DNA from: an uncultured Oligoflexia bacterium
Lineage (GTDB): Bacteria; Bdellovibrionota; Bacteriovoracia; Bacteriovoracales; Bacteriovoracaceae
Assembly (NCBI GenBank): GCA_950060715.1
Contig: CATLVA010000006.1
Coordinates: 1-14,492 of the forward strand
Reading direction: 5' to 3'
DNA: 14,492 bases
In this document: positions 5,697 to 13,651 of the stretch, in pieces
How the letters are laid out: every line of letters begins with the position of its first letter
Position numbering within the stretch: the stretch's first letter is position 1
Program-made: the position numbers and the translations under genes
Notes under the pieces: generated by a model
The model's database searches: none
Told to the model about the DNA's origin: nothing
Seen by the model: the letters and a program-made list of their open reading frames with translations, nothing else

Positions 5697-8569
5697 GGAT
5701 TGACGTTTTAAACACAGAACTCAACACCGGTGCAAGCTACTGGATTGAAGGTGACGACTTAACTGATAACGAAATATCTATTATTAAAGGTGTCCTAAGA
5801 GATCCAATCGACCAAGCGATTTTATATGAAGAAGCTAGACCTAATTTTCACCAATTGCTTGAAGTTAGCTTTAGACCCGGAGTAACTGATAACGCCGCAA
5901 TTGCACTTAGAACTGTTTTGTCTGATTTAATACCGAACAAAACGATCGAACTAGCAACTGGACGAATTTTTCTATTTAATCAAAATGAGAAAGTAGATAT
6001 TGATCAACTTCACAACCCTTTAATTGAGAGGGCAAACCTTTTCCAATTTCACCAAGCGAGTGATTATATCCCTTCCCCACCATTCCCTAAAGTTGAACTC
6101 CCCCTAAGAGAGATAAACTACTTTAATTTTGATATTCTTACGCTTAAAGAACTAGAAGAGCTTTCGCTTAAAAATGTCTGGGCATTTTCAACAAGTGAGT
6201 TACAACACCTCAAAGAATACTTTACCTCTCAAGAAGTAAAAAATGAGCGGAACAAGAAAGGCTTATCCTCGAACATTTCAGATATAGAAGTAGAAATCCT
6301 TGCTCAGACATGGTCTGAACATTGTAAGCACAAAATTTTTGGAGCTGAAATCAATTATACCGAGTCTGAACAGATGACAGGAAAAAAGCTTGGAAACTTT
6401 CAAGTTAATAGCGTTTTTAAAACACACATCAGAGATATAACCAATACGATAAAAAAAGATTGGCTCATCTCTGTATTTGAAGACAACGCTGGTATTGTGC
6501 GGTTTGGACAAAATAACGACTACTGTCTAAAAGTGGAGACTCATAATTCTCCGTCAGCCCTTGATCCTTATGGAGGCGCTCTTACTGGAATCCTTGGAGT
6601 AAACAGAGATATATTAGGGTGTGGTATAGGTGCAGAACCGATAGCAAATATGAATGCGCTCTGTTTTGGTTCTCAAAAGTACACATCGGATATTGTGGAT
6701 CAACTGCCTAAAAAACTCAAATCGCCACAAACGATTCTTAATGGAGTCCATAAGGGAATTGAAGATGGTGGCAATAAGAGTGGCATCCCTACGATCAATG
6801 GCGCTATGAGCTTTCATGATAATTTTGCGGGAAAACCCCTAGTATATTGTGGAACGGTTGGTATTATCCCTCAAAAAATAAACGGTCATGATAGCTACCT
6901 AAAGAGGCACATACCTGGAGACATCATCGTTATTTGTGGAGGCAGTGTTGGAGCTGATGGTATTCATGGTGCTACATTTAGCTCGATGGAATTGGATGAT
7001 AACTCTCCAGCAACAGCGGTTCAAATTGGAGACCCTCTTACCCAGAGAAGGCTAACGGATTTTCTCATTGAGGCTAGGGACGCTGGACTGTATCGGGGTA
7101 TTACTGATAATGGAGCAGGAGGACTTTCTAGCTCTATCGGTGAAATGGCCCAAAAAACAAATGGCGCGGTCATCAACCTAGAGAGTATTCCGCTTAAATA
7201 TCCTGGGCTTTCTCCTTTTGAAATTATTATAAGCGAGAGTCAAGAAAGAATGAGCTTCGCTGTTGCACCCGAAAAACTTGAAGAATTTTTAAACTTGGCC
7301 ACCAAACGAGCTGTGAACCCAGCAGTTATAGGTCACTTTCACGATGAAGGTAGTTTTGATATTAAACTAAATTCAAAACTCGTTGGCTCGCTCAGTTTAG
7401 ATTATATGCATAACTCCCTTCCCCCAATGAAACTTAAAGCTCACTATCAAGGGCAAAATAATGAAAGCACTTGGTACAAAAAACCGGCTATTCAAAAAAA
7501 AGAAAGCTTCGAAAGTATTGTTGAAAAAGTTCTTTCAAATGAAAATATTGCCAGTAAATACCATTTAGTTGAACAATTTGATCATGAAGTTAAAGCCGCT
7601 ACCATTCAAAAACCATTCACGGCCAAAGAAAAAATTTCTCCAAATGACTGTGGAGTCATCTGGGGTGCTCCTTTTGGAGAGCATAAGGATTTAGGAGTAA
7701 GCCTTGCATGTGCCCTACTTCCACATCTTTCTCATGTGGACACCTATTTTATGACCCAAATGGTGATTGACGAAGCCGTAAGAAATTTAATTGTTGCAGG
7801 CACTAACCCTGATTATATTGCCCTATGTGATAATTATTGCTGGCCAGACCCTATTGAGTCAGAAAATAATCCTGATGGTGCACATAAGCTGGCCCAACTA
7901 GTGCGATCGACAAAAGCACTAGCAGACACTGCTCTTGCTTACCAGACCCCCTTTATCAGCGGAAAAGACTCTATGAAAAACGATTTTGTTGGATTTAGGG
8001 ATGATGGTGAAAAAATAAAAATAAGTGTGCCCCCAACTCTTCTCATTACGGGAATTGGAAAAGTTAACAATATAAATAAAATACGCTCCAGTGCCTTTCA
8101 AAGTAATGGAGATATAATTGTCTATATTGGTCCAATGGATTTTGAGAAAAAATATAAGTCTCATGCATTCGAAACTTCTTATGATTTACCGAAATTTGAT
8201 TCCGAAAAAAACTGGAAAATTCATCTGGCGATTCATCATTTGCTTGACCATGAATTAATCGAGTCTATTCATGATGTGTCAGAGGGGGGGATTTTCACTT
8301 CACTGGTCGAAAGTAGCTTTGCTAATAACCTTAGTTTTTGTCTTAGGGATTTTTTAAATTCTAATGAAGATTTGCATGCCTTTTGCTTTAACGAACTACC
8401 AGCAGGCTATACGGTCACTATAAAACCTGAAAATTTTGAGTGCTTTAGATCAGAATTCAAACTTCCCTACCGAAAACTGGGCCTAGTCACTTCAAGTGAG
8501 GAAATTATCATCAATGAATACCAATTGAATAAAAATCATATGTATAAAATATGGAGTCAAAATGATTAG
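5693..8569 (+). CDS. purL: Phosphoribosylformylglycinamidine synthase PurL, intermediate-length form with PurS-like N-terminus
   Basis: This is the ATP-dependent synthase of step 4, turning FGAR into FGAM with ammonia from PurQ. Its 958 residues sit between the small PurL (about 740) and the fused large PurL (about 1,300). Residues 1 to about 125 form an extra domain; EVSFRPGVTDNAA (57-69) and TGRIFLF (89-95) resemble a PurS-like fold, so I infer it replaces the free PurS subunits, which are absent. The core begins around 150: AQTWSEHCKHKIF (204-216), KVETHNSPSALDPYGGALTG (280-299), GIEDGGNKSGIPT (355-367), then GADGIHGATFSS, GDPLTQRR and DNGAGGLSSS, and a second half with SGKDSMKND and HDVSEGG. 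There is no glutaminase domain; that is the separate purQ. The start overlaps purN by ATGA; the stop overlaps purQ by 8 bp. Confidence 0.96.
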   Translation: MRIDVLNTELNTGASYWIEGDDLTDNEISIIKGVLRDPIDQAILYEEARPNFHQLLEVSFRPGVTDNAAIALRTVLSDLIPNKTIELATGRIFLFNQNEKVDIDQLHNPLIERANLFQFHQASDYIPSPPFPKVELPLREINYFNFDILTLKELEELSLKNVWAFSTSELQHLKEYFTSQEVKNERNKKGLSSNISDIEVEILAQTWSEHCKHKIFGAEINYTESEQMTGKKLGNFQVNSVFKTHIRDITNTIKKDWLISVFEDNAGIVRFGQNNDYCLKVETHNSPSALDPYGGALTGILGVNRDILGCGIGAEPIANMNALCFGSQKYTSDIVDQLPKKLKSPQTILNGVHKGIEDGGNKSGIPTINGAMSFHDNFAGKPLVYCGTVGIIPQKINGHDSYLKRHIPGDIIVICGGSVGADGIHGATFSSMELDDNSPATAVQIGDPLTQRRLTDFLIEARDAGLYRGITDNGAGGLSSSIGEMAQKTNGAVINLESIPLKYPGLSPFEIIISESQERMSFAVAPEKLEEFLNLATKRAVNPAVIGHFHDEGSFDIKLNSKLVGSLSLDYMHNSLPPMKLKAHYQGQNNESTWYKKPAIQKKESFESIVEKVLSNENIASKYHLVEQFDHEVKAATIQKPFTAKEKISPNDCGVIWGAPFGEHKDLGVSLACALLPHLSHVDTYFMTQMVIDEAVRNLIVAGTNPDYIALCDNYCWPDPIESENNPDGAHKLAQLVRSTKALADTALAYQTPFISGKDSMKNDFVGFRDDGEKIKISVPPTLLITGIGKVNNINKIRSSAFQSNGDIIVYIGPMDFEKKYKSHAFETSYDLPKFDSEKNWKIHLAIHHLLDHELIESIHDVSEGGIFTSLVESSFANNLSFCLRDFLNSNEDLHAFCFNELPAGYTVTIKPENFECFRSEFKLPYRKLGLVTSSEEIIINEYQLNKNHMYKIWSQND

Positions 8570-9284
8570 AACTTTAGTTTTAACAGGTGAAGGCATAAAT
8601 TCACACAAAGAAACAGCGAGAGCGTTTCAAAAAGCAGGATCAGAGGTGGACTTCATTTCGATAGAGGAATTTCTTAGACTTAAATCATTTGATCTCTGGG
8701 ATATAATTGCCTTCCCTGGCGGCTTTAGTTTTGGTGATGAAATAAGATCAGGCAAACTTTTGGCCCAAAAAATTAACCTTCATCAAAAAGAGAATCTAAA
8801 AAAGTTTATATCACAAAAGAAACCAATAGTAGGTATTTGCAACGGCTTTCAAACTTTGGTGCAGTTAGGTGTTTTTGAAAAGAAGGAAAGAACAATCACG
8901 CTTGCCCAAAACCACCATAACAAATTCATCAATAGATGGACTAAACTTAGAGTAGACAAAGAAAACAAATCTTTCTGGCTTAAAGAAATCGACAACCTAC
9001 ATATGCCTGTTCGTCACAAAGAAGGACGATTAAAAGCGACTAAGAATATAACTGATTTTAAAATAGCTTTCTCATATGATGAAAACATCAACGGTTCATT
9101 TCAAAATGTCGCAGGAATCACTAATGAAGAAGGCAATATTTTAGGGTTAATGCCTCATCCTGAGGCAGCTATTGATCCTGAATTATTTATGGACTCACAC
9201 CATATGGCGATTCAAAACCTAATTCTTTTTAAAAATGCAATTGAATACTCAAAGGGGTTAAGAAATGAAAAGAGCGTTAATTAG
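8562..9284 (+). CDS. purQ: Phosphoribosylformylglycinamidine synthase glutaminase subunit PurQ
   Basis: PurQ is a class I (triad) glutamine amidotransferase that feeds ammonia to PurL. The 240 residues begin with a strand and the loop GEGINSHKETARAFQKAG (9-26). That loop is closer to the glutaminase domain of large PurL than to the GSNCDxD of small PurQ. The oxyanion segment is PGGFSFGDEIRSG, the nucleophile is Cys93 in GICNGFQTL, and His199 and Glu201 in MPHPEAA complete the triad. NGSFQNVAGITNEEGNILGLM is the usual C-terminal strand pair. The start overlaps purL by 8 bp and the stop overlaps purH by 20 bp, consistent with stoichiometric coupling to PurL. Confidence 0.96.
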   Translation: MIRTLVLTGEGINSHKETARAFQKAGSEVDFISIEEFLRLKSFDLWDIIAFPGGFSFGDEIRSGKLLAQKINLHQKENLKKFISQKKPIVGICNGFQTLVQLGVFEKKERTITLAQNHHNKFINRWTKLRVDKENKSFWLKEIDNLHMPVRHKEGRLKATKNITDFKIAFSYDENINGSFQNVAGITNEEGNILGLMPHPEAAIDPELFMDSHHMAIQNLILFKNAIEYSKGLRNEKSVN

Positions 9285-10815
9285 TGTTTCAGACAAAACA
9301 GGTATTATTGAACTTGCCAAATTTATTCAAAACAAAGGTTATGAAATTATATCGACAGGGGGAACAGGTAAAACCTTAAAAGAAGCCGGAATTCCATTCA
9401 CCCCAATTCAAGAAATAACAGGTAATCCTGAGTCGTTTGGGGGCAGGATGAAAACGATCAGTTTTGAAATTTCTAGCTCTCTTCTTTATCGTAGAAATAA
9501 TTCTGATGACGTAAGGGATGCTCAAGAACTAGGTGTAAAGCCTATAGATCTAGTTATATGTAACCTCTACCCTTTTGAAGAAGTTGCAAAAGTAAACGGC
9601 TCAATTGAAAGCCTAGTAGATAATATTGATATAGGTGGTCCAACAATGATTAGGGCTGCCGCCAAAAATTATAATAATGTCACTATCCTAACGTCCCCGG
9701 CTCAGTATGAATTATATATGAGTAAGTTTGAGTCAATATCGCTAGAAGATCGTTTTCAATTTTCCCTTGCCGCTTTTAAGCTATGTGCTAGTTATGATCA
9801 GTTTATTTTTACTCATTTAACGAGAAACTTCACTGATAACTTTCCATCTCCCCTAGCACTTAAATCTGACCATCAACTTAGGTATGGTGAGAACCCACAC
9901 CAAAAAGCTTGGGTTGCACCAGTAAATAATTCTAATCAGAGACAAAGCCTTGCACAGAGTACTCCCATTCAAGGTAAAGCCTTATCATATAATAATATGC
10001 TAGATGCTGATGCTGCTTGGAAATGCACTTCCGATCTTTACCAGGCTCATGATAAGAAAGCCGTTATGACTATTGCAAAGCATGGTAATCCTTGTGGTGT
10101 GTCTTTAGGCGCAAAAGGAATCAAGCTTCTTGAGGATGCTTGGAGTTGTGATCCTGTCAGTAGTTTTGGAAGTGTCGTTTGCTATAGTCATGAGTGGGAT
10201 ATAGAAATGACAAACTGGTTAAATGATAAATTCGTCGAAATCATTATCGCTCCTCATTTCACCCCAGAGGCAAAAATTATGTTTCAGGCGAAAAAGAACC
10301 TACGCTTAATTGAACTAGCTCCTAAACAGAAGGATATGAAAGAAACCACGGTACGCTCTATCAATGGTGGTCTTCTGATCCAAGATGAAGATGAAAAAAT
10401 TGATTACGAATTTTGTACTAAAACGAAGAAAGAACTCTCTACTGAGCTTAAAGAGTTAAGGCTTTTTGGAATGATTGTAAATAAGTACATTAAAAGTAAT
10501 GGCATAACCTTAGTGGGTAAAAATGACCATAATTTCATCTTAGCAGGAGCAGGAATGGGACAGCCCAATCGCCTAGATAGCCTAAAACTTCTAGCCGCTC
10601 CTAGGGCCCGTTCACTTGGTCACAACTTGAATCAGCTACTTTTAATTTCAGATGCATTTTTTCCATTTAAAGATTCAATTGAAGTCTGTCAGGAAGTGGG
10701 AATAAAAAATATCATTCAACCCGGAGGCAGTATTAGGGATGAAGAAGTTATTACTGCCTGTGATGAATTTGAAATAGCTATGGAATTTAGTTCTGTTAGA
10801 CATTTTAGGCATTAG
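9265..10815 (+). CDS. purH: Bifunctional AICAR formyltransferase / IMP cyclohydrolase PurH
   Basis: PurH carries out the last two steps, formylating AICAR and closing the ring to IMP. The 516-residue length is normal. The N-terminal MGS-like cyclohydrolase domain (about 1-195) has SDKTG (9-13), STGGT (30-34), GGRMKT (59-64), NLYPFE (100-105) and NIDIGGPTMIRAAAKN (120-135). The equivalents of the human active-site Lys66, Tyr104, Asp125 and Lys137 are all present. The near-invariant HPxIHGG after KT is replaced by SFEISSS. The C-terminal formyltransferase domain has RYGENPHQ, the catalytic Lys272-His273 in AKHGNPCGV, SDAFFPF, QPGGSIRDEEVI and the terminal RHFRH. The start is set by AAAGGGG at 9251-9257, seven bases before the ATG and inside purQ. 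Confidence 0.97.
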   Translation: MKRALISVSDKTGIIELAKFIQNKGYEIISTGGTGKTLKEAGIPFTPIQEITGNPESFGGRMKTISFEISSSLLYRRNNSDDVRDAQELGVKPIDLVICNLYPFEEVAKVNGSIESLVDNIDIGGPTMIRAAAKNYNNVTILTSPAQYELYMSKFESISLEDRFQFSLAAFKLCASYDQFIFTHLTRNFTDNFPSPLALKSDHQLRYGENPHQKAWVAPVNNSNQRQSLAQSTPIQGKALSYNNMLDADAAWKCTSDLYQAHDKKAVMTIAKHGNPCGVSLGAKGIKLLEDAWSCDPVSSFGSVVCYSHEWDIEMTNWLNDKFVEIIIAPHFTPEAKIMFQAKKNLRLIELAPKQKDMKETTVRSINGGLLIQDEDEKIDYEFCTKTKKELSTELKELRLFGMIVNKYIKSNGITLVGKNDHNFILAGAGMGQPNRLDSLKLLAAPRARSLGHNLNQLLLISDAFFPFKDSIEVCQEVGIKNIIQPGGSIRDEEVITACDEFEIAMEFSSVRHFRH

Positions 10816-10824
10816 GAGAAATTT

Positions 10825-11778
10825 ATGAATTATGAACAAGCAGGGGTAAATATTCAAGCTGGCGATCTATTTGTAAAAGGGATCGGTCAATTAGTTAAGG
10901 ATACATATAATGAGAACGTAAAAGCCGGTGTCGGTGGCTTTGCGTCTTTATATGATATCGGAAATGATTATCTCGTCGCAGGAACTGACGGCGTGGGGAC
11001 CAAGCTATTGCTCGCTAAAGAATTAAATCAACACAATACGATTGGACAGGACTTAGTTGCTATGTGTATTAATGATATTCTATGCACAGGTGCCCGCCCA
11101 CTTTTTTTCCTCGATTATTTGGCCACCGGTAAGTTAACTCCTGAAATACATCATGAAGTCATAGCCGGTATTGCAAGGGCCTGTAAAATTTCAAGTTGTG
11201 CTTTGATAGGAGGAGAAACCGCAGAAATGCCTGGTTGCTACGAAAATTCAAACTATGATTTAGCAGGCTTCGCGGTGGGAATGGTTTCTAAAGCAGAGGT
11301 TATTAACGGAACTCAAATAGAACCAGGCATGAGCATAGTCGCTATCCCTTCAAATGGTTTTCACAGCAATGGATACTCTTTAGTTCGACAACTTTTAACG
11401 GACGAACCAAAAAGTATAAAAGAAGAATGTCTAATCCCTACAAGAATTTACACAGAAGAAGTGAAGATGGCGCTAATGACTAAGAAAGTTTTTGGTATGG
11501 CCCACATTACTGGTGGTGGTCTTTCAAATATAAGTCGAATGAATGAAAATTTTCAATATACGATTGATAATCTCCCCTCACTTCCCTCTCATATGAATTA
11601 TCTGATGAAAAAATCAGGTTTGGAAATAGATGAGCTAGGAAAAACATTTAATATGGGAATTGGGTTTTGCTTTGTCACTTCTGATCCAGAAGAACTGACT
11701 AAGTTAATACCAGATGCACAAGTTATTGGAAATGTGAAAACAGGTTTCGGAGTAACTTACTTAGGTAATAAGTTTTAG
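10825..11778 (+). CDS. purM: Phosphoribosylformylglycinamidine cyclo-ligase (AIR synthetase) PurM
   Basis: PurM uses ATP to close the imidazole ring, turning FGAM into AIR (step 5), and belongs to the same ATP-binding superfamily as PurL. Visible motifs are GVGGFASLYDI (35-45), GTDGVGTKLLLA (53-64), INDILCTGARPLFFLDYLA (82-100), GGETAEMPG (129-137), PSNGFHSNGYSL (175-186), AHITGGGL (226-233) and TFNMGIGF (274-281). At 317 residues it is shorter than E. coli PurM (about 345); the shortening is between PSNGFHSNGYSL and the PTRIYT segment and around the C-terminal half, while the core motifs are intact. It is the only pur gene here with a clear gap upstream (9 bp) and has its own strong AGGAGA at 10814-10819, 5 nt before the ATG. 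Confidence 0.97.
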   Translation: MNYEQAGVNIQAGDLFVKGIGQLVKDTYNENVKAGVGGFASLYDIGNDYLVAGTDGVGTKLLLAKELNQHNTIGQDLVAMCINDILCTGARPLFFLDYLATGKLTPEIHHEVIAGIARACKISSCALIGGETAEMPGCYENSNYDLAGFAVGMVSKAEVINGTQIEPGMSIVAIPSNGFHSNGYSLVRQLLTDEPKSIKEECLIPTRIYTEEVKMALMTKKVFGMAHITGGGLSNISRMNENFQYTIDNLPSLPSHMNYLMKKSGLEIDELGKTFNMGIGFCFVTSDPEELTKLIPDAQVIGNVKTGFGVTYLGNKF

Positions 11779-11779
11779 T

Positions 11780-11807
11780 TTGAATCCTGGTGGCCATAAG
11801 CTAGTAT
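11780..11807 (+). promoter_or_regulatory. Candidate internal promoter for the LmbE-type deacetylase gene
   Basis: TTGAAT (11780-11785) and TAGTAT (11802-11807) are 16 bp apart, each matching four of six positions. The -10 box ends 6 nt before the ATG at 11814, the same distance as at purK, and there is no Shine-Dalgarno sequence. Transcripts from it would be leaderless. The match is weaker than that of purK. Confidence 0.35.
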
Positions 11808-11817
11808 TTCCTTATGG
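11794..11817 (+). promoter_or_regulatory. Hairpin enclosing the start codon of the deacetylase gene
   Basis: CCATAAG (11794-11800) and CTTATGG (11811-11817) are a perfect 7-bp inverted repeat with a 10-nt loop. The stem can be extended by a G-U pair (11793 with 11818). The start codon ATG (11814-11816) lies in the right arm, so a read-through transcript from purM could hide it. Confidence 0.5.
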
Positions 11818-12479
11818 TAACGAATCTTTTTATTGGTGCACATCCAGATGATATAGAAATTGGCTGCGGCGGAACAGTTGCAAAGCTAGTTGAAGAAGGG
11901 CAAAAATGTATTTTTGTGATTGCGACAAAAGGTGATCAAGGCTCACTCAAATACTCCACTGAAGAGCTCGCAGAAATCAGAAAAAAAGAAGCTATTGCTT
12001 CTGCAGATTTTCTTGGCGCACACGAGATTGAATTTCTTGAACTAGCAGATGGGCTGACGAGATATGAGTTTTCAGACAAAATTAAACTTATAGAAATTAT
12101 TAGAAGATATAAGCCCTTTACTATTTTCACTCATTCACAGTTTGATAGACACCCAGATCACAAAATTATTCATGAGTTAACTGTAACTTCGATAAAGTCT
12201 GCTGCTGGTCCTTGGTTTAAAGAAGCAAAAGGTAAACCCCATCATGTCTCAAATATTCTGGGCTACGAAGTTTGGAACCCGATTAATGAATATCAAACAG
12301 CGGTAGATATAACTCAGTATTTAGATAAAAAACTAGCCGCTTTAGCGCTTCACAAGTCACAAACAGAAGATTATCCATACACAAGTGGTGTACAAGGACT
12401 CGCCAACTACCGAGGAGCTATGATCAACGGGCATGGTAGTGCTGAAGTTTACGAAGTTTTAAGGCTCAAGACCTACTAA
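11814..12479 (+). CDS. PIG-L/LmbE-type zinc-dependent N-acetylglucosamine deacetylase (BshB1-like)
   Basis: Family members remove acetyl groups from GlcNAc-type substrates; the BshB1 branch deacetylates GlcNAc-malate in bacillithiol synthesis. The 221 residues begin with a strand and the zinc motif GAHPDDIEIGCGGT (8-21), where His10 and Asp13 are the expected ligands and Asp12 the expected base. The third ligand is His116 in FDRHPDHK (110-117). The IEIGCGGTVAKL and KKEAIASADFLGAHEIEFL stretches and the length are closest to BshB1 as I recall it, but no bshA or bshC is in the window, so the substrate is not established. The gene starts 35 bp after purM without a Shine-Dalgarno sequence; moving the start downstream would lose AHPDD. 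It probably shares the pur transcript, or has a weak promoter of its own. Confidence 0.88.
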   Translation: MVTNLFIGAHPDDIEIGCGGTVAKLVEEGQKCIFVIATKGDQGSLKYSTEELAEIRKKEAIASADFLGAHEIEFLELADGLTRYEFSDKIKLIEIIRRYKPFTIFTHSQFDRHPDHKIIHELTVTSIKSAAGPWFKEAKGKPHHVSNILGYEVWNPINEYQTAVDITQYLDKKLAALALHKSQTEDYPYTSGVQGLANYRGAMINGHGSAEVYEVLRLKTY

Positions 12480-12480
12480 C

Positions 12481-13356
12481 ATGCAAAAGATTATCAAACT
12501 CGTAAAAGATTTCAGCTTGGAATGTAGAGAGAAGAATCTAGTCATGCTGGCTGCGAGTTCTAGTTTTTTCTTTTTTCTATGCTTAATTCCCCTATCTCTT
12601 TTACTCCTTAGTTTTGCTGGTTTTCTTTTTGAGCAAGTTAGCCCATCAAGTTTTCTACAGTATATTGATTCAATCATTCCGGAAAGTATTCTCCCCACTT
12701 TCAAAAAGCTTTTTGATCACTCTGACAAAATGATGAAAGCGAACCAAAATTTAAATGGTCTACACTATATCATATTAGGCCTCTCCTCGATCGGTTTCTT
12801 TGGCTCAATATGGAGGTCTGTAGATATTATTACAGAAACAAAGTCACACGGAACCATGCTAAGAACCTTAATGAGTTTTCTCGCAATTGCGATTTCTTTT
12901 GCATTCATATTATTGCTTTCAGCTATTCCTGTGGCCCTTAGATTTTTACATTTTCTCCTTGAACTCAGTTGGGTGAAAAAGCTTAAACTGCATGTCTTTT
13001 TGACTGAAAATTTCCAGCATTATGAATTCTCTGGAGTAAATATCATTAGCGCATTCTCTCTCTTTATTTTCTTTATCTTCTTTTTCAAATTTTTTCTCCG
13101 CGCCAAAGCGACTATAAAAGCCACCATAGTTGGAAGTGGAGTTTTCACCCTCTCAGTAGTGGTCGCAAAATTTGTCTTTTTTCAATACTTACTAATCATC
13201 AAAGAGAACCTGATTAATAATTACGGACAACTTTACTCAATCATGATTTTTATTTTGTGGGTATTTGCTTTGATTCTTCTTTTCTACATGGCCATCATCT
13301 TTACCTATGTTCTCAGCCGTCAACATTTTGAACTATTAGAAGATAATGCCGAATAG
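12481..13356 (+). CDS. YihY/UPF0761-type integral membrane protein (formerly 'ribonuclease BN-like')
   Basis: A 291-residue inner-membrane protein of the YihY/virulence factor BrkB family; its function is not settled. The N-terminal cytosolic helix (1-20) is followed by about six hydrophobic segments, roughly at 21-50, 90-108, 119-148, 187-209, 219-240 and 252-280. Family-like features are the polar-to-hydrophobic ASSSFFFFLCLIPLSLLLL in the first segment, an IWR motif after the second (the E. coli protein has NTIWR there), and a C-terminal NNYGQLYSIMIFILWVF resembling the family's YGSL...LLWLY. The stop of the deacetylase gene is one base before this ATG, so translation is probably coupled; no convincing Shine-Dalgarno is seen. 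A later in-frame ATG at 12544 follows AGAGAAGAA but would cut the first helix. No clear intrinsic terminator follows. Confidence 0.85.
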   Translation: MQKIIKLVKDFSLECREKNLVMLAASSSFFFFLCLIPLSLLLLSFAGFLFEQVSPSSFLQYIDSIIPESILPTFKKLFDHSDKMMKANQNLNGLHYIILGLSSIGFFGSIWRSVDIITETKSHGTMLRTLMSFLAIAISFAFILLLSAIPVALRFLHFLLELSWVKKLKLHVFLTENFQHYEFSGVNIISAFSLFIFFIFFFKFFLRAKATIKATIVGSGVFTLSVVVAKFVFFQYLLIIKENLINNYGQLYSIMIFILWVFALILLFYMAIIFTYVLSRQHFELLEDNAE

Positions 13357-13403
13357 CTCGCAACGCAGCAAAATATCGGGTTTTCCTTTTTTTCAAAAAT
13401 GAG

Positions 13404-13434
13404 TATAGTAGGAGCATATTATTTTGGAGGAAAA
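13404..13434 (+). promoter_or_regulatory. Candidate -10 box and strong ribosome binding site of the small basic-acidic protein
   Basis: TATAGT (13404-13409, five of six) lies 25 bases before the ATG at 13435. The matching -35 position (13381-13386, TTTTCC) is poor. GGAGG at 13426-13430, 4 nt before the ATG, is the best Shine-Dalgarno sequence in the window and decides this start over the in-frame ATG at 13399. Confidence 0.4.
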
Positions 13435-13650
13435 ATGGAAGTTGTTAAAAAGACCGGTGAGTACACAGTTTATAAGAAGAAGTCTGGACGTTATGGAGTT
13501 CAAGGTTCAAATAAAAAGTGGATCAATGGTGAAGAGAAAATTAAAATTCTTTTAGCTGAAGGTTTAATCAAAACTACTGCACCAAAGCCAGCAGAAGCTC
13601 CAGCTGAAGAAGCTGCTGAAGAAACAGTTGAAGCTGCACCAGCAGAATAA
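13435..13650 (+). CDS. Small basic protein with Ala/Glu/Pro-rich C-terminal tail, function unknown
   Basis: A 71-residue protein I cannot assign. Residues 1-46 are basic and probably folded, with an alternating beta-like pattern (GEYTVYKKKSGRYGV, 8-22), then KKWINGEEKIKILLAEGLIK (27-46), which looks like a short helix. Residues 47-71 are a low-complexity tail of Ala, Glu and Pro (TTAPKPAEAPAEEAAEE and onward) that ends in PAE. The halves therefore have opposite charge. There is no signal peptide or membrane segment. The start at 13435 is chosen because GGAGG sits 4 nt upstream; an in-frame ATG 12 codons earlier at 13399 lacks a ribosome site and overlaps the candidate promoter. The strong ribosome site suggests high expression. 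It converges with the next gene with a single base between the stop codons. Confidence 0.82.
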   Translation: MEVVKKTGEYTVYKKKSGRYGVQGSNKKWINGEEKIKILLAEGLIKTTAPKPAEAPAEEAAEETVEAAPAE

Positions 13651-13651
13651 A

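Noticed and set aside
6278..6817. Two open frames on the minus strand inside purL
   Set aside because: Both are antisense to conserved PurL motifs (WSEHC, ETHNSP) and show no family features or ribosome site of note.
8284..8290. Run of seven G in purL as a phase-variation site
   Set aside because: It encodes the two glycines of the conserved HDVSEGG motif, the frame is intact, and purine synthesis is not an expected phase-variable trait.
12459..12704. 81-codon minus-strand frame across the deacetylase-YihY junction
   Set aside because: It overlaps the conserved N-terminus of the YihY-type protein and looks like a lysine/arginine-rich shadow.
13382..13393. T-rich run after the YihY-type gene as an intrinsic terminator
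   Set aside because: No convincing GC stem precedes it; the best pairing I found is four A-T pairs.
13399..13434. Longer start (ATG at 13399) for the small protein
   Set aside because: No ribosome site before it, and it overlaps the candidate -10 box; the ATG at 13435 has GGAGG at the right distance.
13567..13650. Repeated GCACCA/GCAGAA units at the end of the small gene as a genuine DNA repeat
   Set aside because: They follow from the low-complexity Ala/Glu/Pro coding sequence; unit spacing is irregular.
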